Assembly: GCA_023395775.1 (NCBI GenBank)
Contig: JAEWYA010000091.1
Coordinates: 1-7,113, forward strand
DNA length: 7,113 bases
Source of the DNA: Bacillota bacterium
GTDB lineage: Bacteria > Bacillota > Clostridia > Oscillospirales > Oscillospiraceae
Direction of reading: 5' to 3'
The notes under the pieces were generated by a model. It ran no database searches and had not been told where the DNA came from. It saw only the letters and a program-made list of their open reading frames with translations. The translations under genes were made by a program, and so were the position numbers. Of the stretch, positions 1 to 5,575 are shown piece by piece (positions within the stretch are counted from its first letter, which is position 1; every line of letters starts with the position of its first letter).

Positions 1-109
1 ACCGTTTTACTTACTGTCCGCGCAGAGCGCCTTTCGCGACGCTCTTGTAGTCATATCCTTTTTTGCCGTCTTACTAATTCACTACTTTTCCCTTTTTGGG
101 CCTTGACTT
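1..109. other. Left-edge segment without a recognisable gene
   Basis: This stretch downstream of chrA is more A/T-rich than the rest of the window. I see no reading frame with both a start codon and a ribosome site on either strand. A six-base inverted repeat (AGAGCG at 24-29, CGCTCT at 40-45) could form a weak hairpin, but no T-run follows on either strand, so I do not call it a terminator. A minus-strand frame at about 12-68 would end in ...DYKSVAKGALRGQ, but it is closed upstream by two stop codons and has no start. Confidence 0.4.
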
Positions 110-649
110 TTAATAGTTAGTCTCCAGCTGCTTGAGCACGATGCCCGCCAGCGCGGAGAGCACCACAAACACCACGGGCGACACGTTCAGCGCGCAGCCG
201 CCCGCCAGCACCAGCAGAAAAATCACCAGCGTCCGTTTGTCCACCACGGACTTTTTCAGCAGCTTTACCACCGCGTTGAGAATCAGGATGCACACGCACA
301 CCTGAATCCCCGCAAAGGCGTTCCGCACCCAAGCAAGATTGGAGAAGTTGTTTATGAAGCCCGCCAGAATTGAAATGATGATCAGCGACGGGAACACCAC
401 TCCCATGGTCGCCACAATGCCCCCCAGCGCGCCAAGGAGCTTTTGGCCCACGAAGGTGGCGGTATTCACCGCGATAACGCCGGGGGTACACTGGCCGATG
501 GCATAGTAGTCCGACATTTCCTCTTCGGTGGCCCAGTGCTTGTTATCCACGATCTCCCGCTGCAAAATCGGCAGCATTGCCATTCCGCCACCGAAGGTCA
601 TCACCCCGATCTTCGCAAAGGTGATAAACAGTTCCCAATACTTCTTCAA
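110..649 (-). CDS. chrA: Short-chain chromate transporter family protein (ChrA half)
   Basis: This is a membrane protein of the CHR (chromate ion transporter) family, one half-length unit of about 179 residues. The N-terminal half carries the family hallmark FGGGMAMLPILQRE followed by QCTPGVIAVNTATFVG. The rest is a series of hydrophobic segments (GGIVATMGVVFPSLIIISILAGF, VCVCILILNAVV, LVIFLLVLAGG, VVFVVLSALAGIVL) that fit about five or six membrane spans. Short CHR proteins normally act as pairs encoded by adjacent genes, and no partner is visible here. The real substrate could be chromate, sulfate or another anion. The frame extends to an ATG at 667, but a GAGGAG ribosome site (656-661) lies six bases before a TTG at 647-649. 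That start gives MKKYWELFITFAKIG, which fits family N-termini better. It lies about 115 bases after birA on the same strand with no clear terminator between, so co-transcription is possible. Confidence 0.87.
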   Translation of the reverse strand: MKKYWELFITFAKIGVMTFGGGMAMLPILQREIVDNKHWATEEEMSDYYAIGQCTPGVIAVNTATFVGQKLLGALGGIVATMGVVFPSLIIISILAGFINNFSNLAWVRNAFAGIQVCVCILILNAVVKLLKKSVVDKRTLVIFLLVLAGGCALNVSPVVFVVLSALAGIVLKQLETNY

Positions 650-655
650 TTCGGT

Positions 656-661
656 CTCCTC
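656..661 (-). promoter_or_regulatory. Ribosome binding site that favours the chrA TTG start
   Basis: GAGGAG on the minus strand, six bases upstream of TTG (649-647). The ATG at 667 has only a poor site before it (GACTGGAAA), so this motif argues that the first six codons of the longer frame are not translated. Confidence 0.6.
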
Positions 662-765
662 TTTCATTTTCCAGTCTCTGCCGCCGGGTTTTCAGCGGTC
701 CCCGCTTTCGTCGACGCAAGAAGGCATCTCCGTCACGCCTGCCGTCCCCGGATAAAATTTCAACG

Positions 766-1770
766 TCAATCAACGTATCCGTACATACCTCTGACGGAGA
801 CTTCCCCGGTGCGGACGGTCCGCTCCGACCCGTCCTCCAGTCTTACAACCAGCCCGAACTCGTCGTCGATATCCAGCGCCCGCGCCGTCTCGCGCCTCCC
901 ATCGGCGGAGATCAGCTGCACGGTCTTGCCAAGCGTCACGCAGTCCCGGCGATAGTCGTCCAGATACCGCTGGGTATCACCCCGGCAGATGTCCGCGTAC
1001 AGCCGGTCCAGCGCCCGGATCTCCGCCGCTGCCAGCGCCGGACGGGAAACAGGTCTGTCCAGGACCATGTCCAGCGACACGGCAATCTCCCCAAGCTCCG
1101 GCCCAAAATCCTCCGGCGTCTGGTGGACATTGACGCCGATTCCGATCACCAGATACTGAAGTCGGCCGCTCTCCCCCTCCAATGCCATCTCCGTCAGAAT
1201 GCCGCAGAGCTTTTTCCGGTCGATCACCAGATCGTTGGTCCACTTGATCTGCGGCCGAACGCCGCAGACTTCCTCCACCGCGCTGCATAGGGCCACGGCG
1301 GTCTGGGCCGTGACGCAGGTCAAACGGTCCAGCGGCACCTCGGGCCGCAAAAGTGCGGACAGCGCCACCAGCTTTCCCTTTGGGTTCCGAAACGCCCGAT
1401 CCATGCGGCCCCGGCCGCCGGTCTGGCAATCCGCCGTGACCACTGTGCCGTCCGGCATTCCAGATAGGGCCTGCTTTTTTAAATAGGTATTGGTGGAATC
1501 GACGCTCTCAAGGCAGATAAGCTCCTTTCCCACCAGCGCGGTCTCACCCAGAAAGCCGCGTATTTCCTTTTCCGTCAGCGCGTCCGGGGATGCGGTGAGC
1601 CAATACCCCTGACTGGTCCGGGCCTCGATGGTATAGCCCTCCTTCCGCAGGGCATCCACCGCCTTCCAAACAGCCGCACGACTCAGCCCCAGCTGCTCCG
1701 CAATCTCCTCCCCGGAAAGGTAGTCCGTTGGGCGGCTCTTCAGCAATTCCAGTACCTTTTGACGGCTCAT
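766..1770 (-). CDS. birA: Bifunctional biotin-[acetyl-CoA-carboxylase] ligase / biotin operon repressor BirA
   Basis: BirA uses ATP and biotin to make biotinyl-5'-AMP and transfers biotin to the carrier lysine of carboxylases. This is the long, DNA-binding (group II) type, 334 residues. Residues 1-60 form a winged helix-turn-helix (recognition region LSRAAVWKAVDALRKEGY, 29-46, and wing TSQGYWL). The catalytic core follows: SVDSTN (89-94), the biotin/AMP loop QTGGRGR (116-122), KWTND (176-180), KKLCGIL (186-192) and GIGVNV (210-215). A C-terminal SH3-like domain includes DDEFGLVVRLEDGSERTVRTGEVSVRG (about 302-328). I chose the ATG at 1770 because an AAGGAGG site (1779-1785) lies eight bases upstream and the product starts like BirA. 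The frame continues to an ATG at 1872, but that extension runs through the promoter and operator. The gene faces bioY, and its -35 overlaps a BirA half-site, so autorepression is likely. Confidence 0.95.
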   Translation of the reverse strand: MSRQKVLELLKSRPTDYLSGEEIAEQLGLSRAAVWKAVDALRKEGYTIEARTSQGYWLTASPDALTEKEIRGFLGETALVGKELICLESVDSTNTYLKKQALSGMPDGTVVTADCQTGGRGRMDRAFRNPKGKLVALSALLRPEVPLDRLTCVTAQTAVALCSAVEEVCGVRPQIKWTNDLVIDRKKLCGILTEMALEGESGRLQYLVIGIGVNVHQTPEDFGPELGEIAVSLDMVLDRPVSRPALAAAEIRALDRLYADICRGDTQRYLDDYRRDCVTLGKTVQLISADGRRETARALDIDDEFGLVVRLEDGSERTVRTGEVSVRGMYGYVD

Positions 1771-1800
1771 GAGGTCCGCCTCCTTCCGCAAATCCCTGTC

Positions 1801-1829
1801 AGCATACCATATTCTGCCCACTTTGTAAA
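1801..1829 (-). promoter_or_regulatory. Predicted birA promoter
   Basis: On the minus strand, a -35 of TTTACA (1829-1824) is followed after 17 bases by a -10 of TATGCT (1806-1801). This is a good sigma-A-type match, with transcription expected to start near 1795, about 25 bases before the birA ATG. The -35 lies inside a perfect BirA operator arm (TTGTAAACC, 1823-1831). Predicted from sequence only. Confidence 0.6.
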
Positions 1830-1831
1830 CC
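1823..1831. promoter_or_regulatory. BirA operator half-site over the birA -35
   Basis: TTGTAAACC is identical to the left arm of the operator at 1841 and lies 18 bp from it in direct orientation. I find no inverted partner arm at the usual 14-16 bp spacing, so it is either a lone half-site or a weaker accessory site. Its overlap with the birA -35 would allow repression of birA. Confidence 0.5.
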
Positions 1832-1840
1832 TGCCCAAAA

Positions 1841-1872
1841 TTGTAAACCATACGAAAAAATATGGTTGACAT
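1841..1872. promoter_or_regulatory. BirA operator 1, overlapping the bioY -35
   Basis: The inverted repeat TTGTAAACC - 14 bp - GGTTGACAT matches the classic BirA operator form (TTGTwAACC, 14-16 bp, GGTTwACAA), with a perfect left arm and seven of nine right-arm bases. The right arm contains the TTGACA -35 of bioY (1866-1871), so bound BirA should block RNA polymerase there. Confidence 0.75.
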
Positions 1873-1893
1873 TTGAGATTATTGTGGTATTCT
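1866..1893 (+). promoter_or_regulatory. Predicted bioY promoter
   Basis: A consensus -35 TTGACA (1866-1871) is followed after 16 bp by TATTCT (1888-1893, four of six to TATAAT). Transcription is expected to begin near 1900, inside operator 2. The promoter is thus flanked by two BirA operators, consistent with biotin-dependent repression. Confidence 0.65.
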
Positions 1894-1895
1894 AA

Positions 1896-1927
1896 ACGTA
1901 AACCGGTTAACTTTTAATGGTTTACAA
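1896..1927. promoter_or_regulatory. BirA operator 2, over the bioY transcription start
   Basis: ACGTAAACC - 14 bp - GGTTTACAA. The right arm is perfect and the left matches seven of nine bases. The spacer begins with GGTTAAC, another arm-like sequence abutting the left arm (GTAAACCGGTTAAC, 1899-1912, a near palindrome). The site ends two bases before the bioY ribosome site. The 14-bp spacer is the same as in operator 1, and the two centres are 55 bp apart, about five helical turns. Confidence 0.7.
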
Positions 1928-1928
1928 T

Positions 1929-1934
1929 AGGAGG
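1929..1934 (+). promoter_or_regulatory. bioY ribosome binding site
   Basis: AGGAGG lies four bases before the ATG at 1939. The spacing is a little short but the match is strong. The next in-frame ATG (1951) would be 16 bases away, so the first ATG is preferred. Confidence 0.7.
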
Positions 1935-1938
1935 CCCA

Positions 1939-2496
1939 ATGAAAACAAAAATGTTGATTCTGACCGCTCTGTTTGCGGCGCTGACCGCCGTGGGCGCGTT
2001 CATCAAGTTCCCGTTCTTCTATTCCGCAATCACGCTTCAATTCTTTTTCACCGCACTGGCCGGGGTCCTGCTGGGAGCCAGATACGGCGCCCTCAGCCAA
2101 TTGGTCTATGTGGTGCTGGGACTGCTGGGTCTGCCCATTTTTACCGCCGGCGGCGGCTTTGGGTACTTCCTCTACCCCACTTGCGGCTTTTTGATCGGGC
2201 TGATCCCCGCCGCGTGGGTGATCGGCAAACTGACGGCGGGCAGCCGGTCCTTGATGCGCATCATCCCGGCGTCTCTGGCGGGCCTGGCGGTTTTATACGC
2301 GGTGGGCCTTCCTTACATGGCAGTCATTCTGAACGTCTATATGGGCAAGGGTATGGGCACAGGCGCCATCCTGATGGCGGGCATGATCCCCTTCCTGCCC
2401 GGCGACATGGTGAAGATTTTGGTGGTAGGCATTCTGAGTCCCAAGCTGCTGCCCCATGTGGGAATCCGCCCCGTCAAAGCGGAGAATCCGTCTTAA
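1939..2496 (+). CDS. bioY: Biotin transporter BioY (ECF S-component)
   Basis: BioY is the membrane substrate-binding subunit for biotin uptake. It works alone or, for high affinity, with the shared energy-coupling module EcfA-EcfA'-EcfT, which is not in this window. The 185-residue product is almost entirely hydrophobic, consistent with six membrane segments. Family features are visible: the N-terminal segment MLILTALFAALTAVGAFIKFP, then SAITLQFFFTALAGVLLGARYG (29-50), the GLLGLPIFTAGGGFGYFLYPTCGFLIG block (61-87), and the C-terminal FLPGDMVKILV (152-162). Length is normal for the family. It is transcribed away from birA from a promoter bracketed by BirA operators, so expression should rise when biotin is scarce. 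The assignment is supported independently by protein motifs and by the operators. A strong hairpin terminator follows the stop codon by about 20 bases. Confidence 0.95.
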   Translation: MKTKMLILTALFAALTAVGAFIKFPFFYSAITLQFFFTALAGVLLGARYGALSQLVYVVLGLLGLPIFTAGGGFGYFLYPTCGFLIGLIPAAWVIGKLTAGSRSLMRIIPASLAGLAVLYAVGLPYMAVILNVYMGKGMGTGAILMAGMIPFLPGDMVKILVVGILSPKLLPHVGIRPVKAENPS

Positions 2497-2512
2497 AAAA
2501 ACTATATTTCCG

Positions 2513-2561
2513 AAAAAGCGTCCCGCAAACGAAGAATTCGTTCGCGGGACGCTGCGTTTTT
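2513..2561. terminator. Strong hairpin terminator shared by convergent bioY and srtB
   Basis: A 10-bp perfect stem (AGCGTCCCGC at 2517-2526 with GCGGGACGCT at 2544-2553) continues after one A/C mismatch into six more pairs (AACGAA/TTCGTT), capped by a GAA triloop. Leftwards, the minus strand runs directly into five T (complement of 2513-2517), a textbook intrinsic terminator for the sortase operon about ten bases after its stop. Rightwards, five T follow after TGCG (2557-2561), so it can probably also end bioY transcripts. Confidence 0.88.
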
Positions 2562-2563
2562 CC

Positions 2564-3574
2564 TCATGGGGCCGCGTCGGTTCCGGAGGACGCCGGGGGC
2601 ACCACACCCTGTCCCAGTCCGGAAGAGGACGCGCCGCTATCCGGTTGTACGGAAACCGCACCGTTATCCGTGTTTTCCGCCGCAGCGTCTGTCTCGGGTT
2701 CCGAAGACGTTTCCGCAGATGTGTCGGGAGCGGTCTTTGCAGGGGAGGTCTCCTCCGCCGCGCCTTGCAGCCGGGCCTGAACCACCCATCGGGTGGCGTG
2801 TCCGTTACCGGTGCAGGTGGAGAGGGTGACGATCTTGTCATTCACCGTTGGGACCACGCCGGTGTCGTAAAGCGACTGGGTCAGACAGTAGTCAATATAC
2901 GCCTGCTTGGTACTGTCGCTCTGCTGGCCGATGCGGTAAGTATCCCCCTGGGTGCTGACCTCGTAGGCGGCGAAAATGTCATACTTCCGGGCGCCGCTGT
3001 CATCGGTGATGTAGACGGCGGGGTGGCTCTTATAATAGCTCTTCTGCTTATAGTTTTTTAACCCCGCGAACATGGAGCCGTCGTTCATCCGGTGTCCGTA
3101 AATAATCGTATTGAAATCGGAGAAATCGCCGCTGTTGCTGTACTCCAGAAAAACAGATCCCACCACGCTGTTCCATTTTTTCCACGTGTGGGTGAGGTAA
3201 TACTGATTGTCCGTGCCCTGTACCAGCGGATAGGAGATCCTCGTACCGGGAATCAGAATCCAGCCCAGCACGTCCCCATTGACCTCCCGCAGCGCGGAAA
3301 AATCCATGTTCGCCAGGGCGTCGGCATAGGGGTCCACGTACACCGTCCCGGGTGCGGAGGCGGAGGCAGATACGGAGGTGGAATCAGACGCGGAGGAAGA
3401 CACAGGCGGCGCAGCCTCCTCTTCCGAAAAGTCCGGCAGACCCGCCAGCTCCTCCGCCTCGGAATAGGTCTCCGCCCCCTCCCGGTACTGGATCAGTTGC
3501 CGGATCAAAACAGCCGCGCTGCCCACAAACACAACCGCCAGCAAAGCGATCAGTATTTTACGCACTTTCTTCAT
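2564..3574 (-). CDS. srtB: Class B sortase with an acidic C-terminal tail
   Basis: Sortases are membrane-anchored transpeptidases that cut a sorting signal and join the protein to peptidoglycan or to another subunit. In this 336-residue protein, residues 1-24 form an uncleaved N-terminal anchor (KKVRKILIALLAVVFVGSAAVLI). Residues 31-80 are a Ser/Glu/Ala-rich linker, and about 85-270 the sortase B fold. Catalytic residues are in place: His161 (IIYGHRMNDGSMF), Cys254 (VTLSTCTGNG) and Arg262 (HATRWVVQARL). NGDVLGWILIPGTRISYPLVQG and the long insert between His and Cys are class B features. The last 66 residues form a low-complexity acidic Ser/Thr/Glu/Asp/Pro tail, unusual because class B enzymes normally end soon after the Arg strand. 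An AAGGAG site (3582-3587) lies seven bases before the ATG. It starts 24 bases after pilT, with no terminator between, so it is the last gene of the pilus operon. No sorting-signal substrate is visible here. Confidence 0.93.
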   Translation of the reverse strand: MKKVRKILIALLAVVFVGSAAVLIRQLIQYREGAETYSEAEELAGLPDFSEEEAAPPVSSSASDSTSVSASASAPGTVYVDPYADALANMDFSALREVNGDVLGWILIPGTRISYPLVQGTDNQYYLTHTWKKWNSVVGSVFLEYSNSGDFSDFNTIIYGHRMNDGSMFAGLKNYKQKSYYKSHPAVYITDDSGARKYDIFAAYEVSTQGDTYRIGQQSDSTKQAYIDYCLTQSLYDTGVVPTVNDKIVTLSTCTGNGHATRWVVQARLQGAAEETSPAKTAPDTSAETSSEPETDAAAENTDNGAVSVQPDSGASSSGLGQGVVPPASSGTDAAP

Positions 3575-3598
3575 AGCCCCGCTCCTTCCATGATCGCA

Positions 3599-4657
3599 TC
3601 ACGCGTCCAGCCTGCGCTTGAGCTGATCCGGGTTATCCGCATAGTCCAGTGCGGTCTCCCGCGTGATCTTTCCGGCCCGAAACAGATTCAGAATGGACTG
3701 GTCCATGGCAAACATATTCTCCGCTCCGGCAGTCCGCATTTCATTGTCGATCTGATAGGTCTTGCAGTCCCGGATCATACTGCGCACGGCGCTGTTCATG
3801 GTCATCAGCTCAAAGGCTGGCTCCAACCCACCGCCGGTTCCGGGCAGCAGCTGCTGGGACGCCACCGCACGCAGCACCATGGACAGCTGCGTCCGAACCT
3901 GAGACTGCTGCTGGCTGGGGAACGCGTCCACAATGCGGTCGATGGTGTTTACCGCCCCCTTTGTGTGTAGCGTGGCGATGACCAGATGTCCGGTCTCCGC
4001 CGCGGTCATGGCGGTGCGGATGGTCTCGTGATCCCGCATCTCGCCCAGAAGAATCACGTCCGGAGCCTGTCGGAGGCTTGCCCGCAGGGCGGAGAGGTAA
4101 TCCACCGTGTCGATGGTGACTTCCCTCTGGCTGACGATGCTCTTCTGATCCCGGTGGAGAAATTCGATGGGGTCCTCCAGCGTGATGATGTGGACGTCTC
4201 GGGTCCGGTTGATGCGGTCGATGAGGCATGCCTGCGTGGTGGACTTGCCGCTGCCCGCGGTTCCGGAGACGATCAAAAGGCCGTGGGTCTCCTCCGCCAT
4301 GGCCATAATGCTCTCCGGAATACCAAGGGCGCGGTAATCGGGAATATCAAAAGACACCACCCGAATCACGGCGGCCATGGAGCCCCGCTGGCGGTAAGCA
4401 TTCACCCGAAACCGGGCCAGGCCTGACAGCGCAAAGGAAAAGTCGTCGTCCCCCGTCCTTAAAAACCGCTCCATCTCCCGGTTTGCCAGCCGGTAGACCT
4501 CCCGGATCAGCCGCTCTGTAACGTCCGGGAGAACGCGTCCCTCCGTCAGGGGCCTGATGTGCCCATCCAGCTTTTCGCACACCGGACCGCCGGCTACGAC
4601 AAAGAGATCCGAGGCCCCATCGCCCACCGCTTTCTCTAAAAAATCCTTCAATTCCAT
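3599..4657 (-). CDS. pilT: Type IV pilus retraction ATPase PilT
   Basis: PilT is a hexameric cytoplasmic ATPase that drives pilus disassembly and so twitching or surface movement. The 352-residue length is typical. An N-terminal PAS-like domain (1-105) begins with the usual LKDFLEKAVGDGASDLFV. The ATPase core has Walker A GTAGSGKST (132-140), the Asp box ITLEDPIEF (158-166), Walker B VILLGEMRD (201-209, with catalytic Glu206) and the His box ATLHT (228-232). The C-terminal AVRSMIRDCKTYQIDNEM (290-307) corresponds to the AIRNLIRE retraction motif of PilT, here degenerate. The absence of a zinc-binding Cys cluster and of a long N-terminal domain separates it from PilB/GspE. The start has an AAAGGA site (4670-4675) 12 bases upstream, a somewhat long spacing. 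A 55-base gap separates it from the preceding gene, with no obvious promoter or terminator. Confidence 0.95.
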   Translation of the reverse strand: MELKDFLEKAVGDGASDLFVVAGGPVCEKLDGHIRPLTEGRVLPDVTERLIREVYRLANREMERFLRTGDDDFSFALSGLARFRVNAYRQRGSMAAVIRVVSFDIPDYRALGIPESIMAMAEETHGLLIVSGTAGSGKSTTQACLIDRINRTRDVHIITLEDPIEFLHRDQKSIVSQREVTIDTVDYLSALRASLRQAPDVILLGEMRDHETIRTAMTAAETGHLVIATLHTKGAVNTIDRIVDAFPSQQQSQVRTQLSMVLRAVASQQLLPGTGGGLEPAFELMTMNSAVRSMIRDCKTYQIDNEMRTAGAENMFAMDQSILNLFRAGKITRETALDYADNPDQLKRRLDA

Positions 4658-4713
4658 AGGTCGATCTATTCCTTTCGCTGGGCAACCCCAATCTGAAATT
4701 GTACGGCGCTGCT

Positions 4714-5142
4714 TTAAAACATGACGGCTTCGCCGTCCCAGACCTCAATGCGGTCGTCCGGCGTCCAGTCCGCGGTGGAGACCGCCTTCCAGCGCAGGAC
4801 CTTCCAGTCCGCTCCCTCCAGACGCACGGATACGGACAGCTCCTGGGTCTGCGAAATGGGGACGGCATACTCGCATAGAGTACCCGCGCCGTCCTTCTCC
4901 ACCGTCACATCGTCGGGCGTCTCTCCCCGGCGCAGGCGGGCCAGAATCTCCTCCGCCTGAGCGTCCGCCGCATAATAGGCCTTGACGCTCTCCGCCGATG
5001 CGCGGCTCAGCCGGTCGTTGCTTTGGGCGGTGGAAAGGCTCAGCATGGCCAGTACCGTCAGGCACAGCACGGCGAAAATGATCAGCAGAGAGCTGCCCCC
5101 CACCATCGGCGGAGAAAACCAAACTTTCCCGCGCTCACGCAT
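4714..5142 (-). CDS. PilX/GspK-like minor pilin-type protein
   Basis: This 142-residue protein has a short basic N-terminus, one hydrophobic helix (about 17-37, SSLLIIFAVLCLTVLAMLSL), then SNDRLSRASAESVKAYYAADAQAEEILARL and a small extracytoplasmic domain. A GG pair just before the helix could be a prepilin-peptidase site (after Gly16), but the fifth mature residue is Ile, not Glu. Loss of Glu5 and the YYAADAQAE helix are typical of PilX/GspK-type minor pilins at the pilus tip. I infer such a role from this and from the position between pilC and pilT. The AGGAGGTG ribosome site lies about eight bases before the ATG. The start overlaps the stop of the upstream gene by eight bases, implying coupled translation. 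No specific gene name can be assigned. Confidence 0.75.
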   Translation of the reverse strand: MRERGKVWFSPPMVGGSSLLIIFAVLCLTVLAMLSLSTAQSNDRLSRASAESVKAYYAADAQAEEILARLRRGETPDDVTVEKDGAGTLCEYAVPISQTQELSVSVRLEGADWKVLRWKAVSTADWTPDDRIEVWDGEAVMF

Positions 5143-5575
5143 GACCGCTCACCTCCTGCCAAGCCACGAGGAGGGAGATCAGCGTCTCTCCGTTCTCCTC
5201 AGACACCCGAATCTCCCCTTTCGGCAGCCCCCCGTCGGAATCCGGCAGCCCCTCCAAACGGTAGGCGGCTTCTTTCGAGCCATCGTCCGATACCTCGTTC
5301 CAGTCCCGGTCGTAGAGGACATACCAGACGCCCTGGGATCGTTGACCGCCCAACCGATCCATGGCGGCGCTCTGGGCCTGCGCCATGTCTCCGCCGCAGC
5401 TTTTCATAATCTCCGCCGCGCTCTGCGCGATCTGCACCGCCCGGTCCCGGGCGGCGGCGGTTTCGGATATCCGGTTGGATACTGCGAACGCCTGGACGCA
5501 CAGAGCCGCCGCCAGGGCGAACACCAGCACCATCACCAGCTGCTCCATCAGCGCAAGAGGAGCTTTGCCTCTCAT
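5135..5575 (-). CDS. Pilin-like single-membrane-segment protein of the T4P operon
   Basis: This 146-residue protein begins MRGKAPLALMEQLVMVLVFALAAALCVQAF. The hydrophobic stretch with an embedded Glu (residue 11) mimics the prepilin pattern (FTLIELL...). If Glu11 is taken as mature residue 5, the residue before the cut would be Pro6 instead of Gly, so processing is doubtful. A helical stretch, ETAAARDRAVQIAQSAAEIMKSCGGD, follows, then a soluble domain. These traits fit a minor pseudopilin or an anchored assembly factor; I do not recognise the family. The frame is open up to 6001, but that extension is a shadow of the neighbouring gene. The ATG at 5575 overlaps the upstream stop as ATGA, with a G-rich site before it, and is the sensible start. 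Confidence 0.78.
   Translation of the reverse strand: MRGKAPLALMEQLVMVLVFALAAALCVQAFAVSNRISETAAARDRAVQIAQSAAEIMKSCGGDMAQAQSAAMDRLGGQRSQGVWYVLYDRDWNEVSDDGSKEAAYRLEGLPDSDGGLPKGEIRVSEENGETLISLLVAWQEVSGHA

Noticed and set aside
24..45. Hairpin AGAGCG/CGCTCT as terminator for chrA
   Set aside because: Only a six-base stem with a ten-base loop and no T-run on either strand.
12..68. Minus-strand frame ending ...GYDYKSVAKGALRGQ
   Set aside because: It looks protein-like but stop codons close it immediately upstream and no start is present; too short to support even a pseudogene call.
668..765. Separate promoter or terminator between birA and chrA
   Set aside because: I found only a five-base stem (AGCGG/CCGCT) without a T-run and no convincing -35/-10 pair; the interval appears plain.
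443..955. Plus-strand 170-codon frame antisense to chrA and birA
   Set aside because: It overlaps two well-supported minus-strand genes and has no recognisable domain or ribosome site.
1771..1872. Extended birA start at the ATG at 1872
   Set aside because: The extension covers the birA promoter and BirA operator, lacks a ribosome site, and is not part of the BirA fold. The ATG at 1770 has AAGGAGG at good spacing.
1917..2780. Plus-strand 287-codon open frame over bioY and the end of the sortase gene
   Set aside because: It is out of frame with the clear BioY protein, is Arg/Gly/Pro-rich, runs through the terminator and antisense to the sortase gene, and has no family features. It is a high-G+C shadow.
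3092..3970. Plus-strand 292-codon frame antisense to the sortase and pilT genes
   Set aside because: Composition rich in His, Arg and Gly, antisense to two confident genes; a shadow frame.
4658..4713. Promoter before pilT (TACAAT on the minus strand)
   Set aside because: The -10-like hexamer has no -35 at suitable spacing, so internal initiation is not supported.
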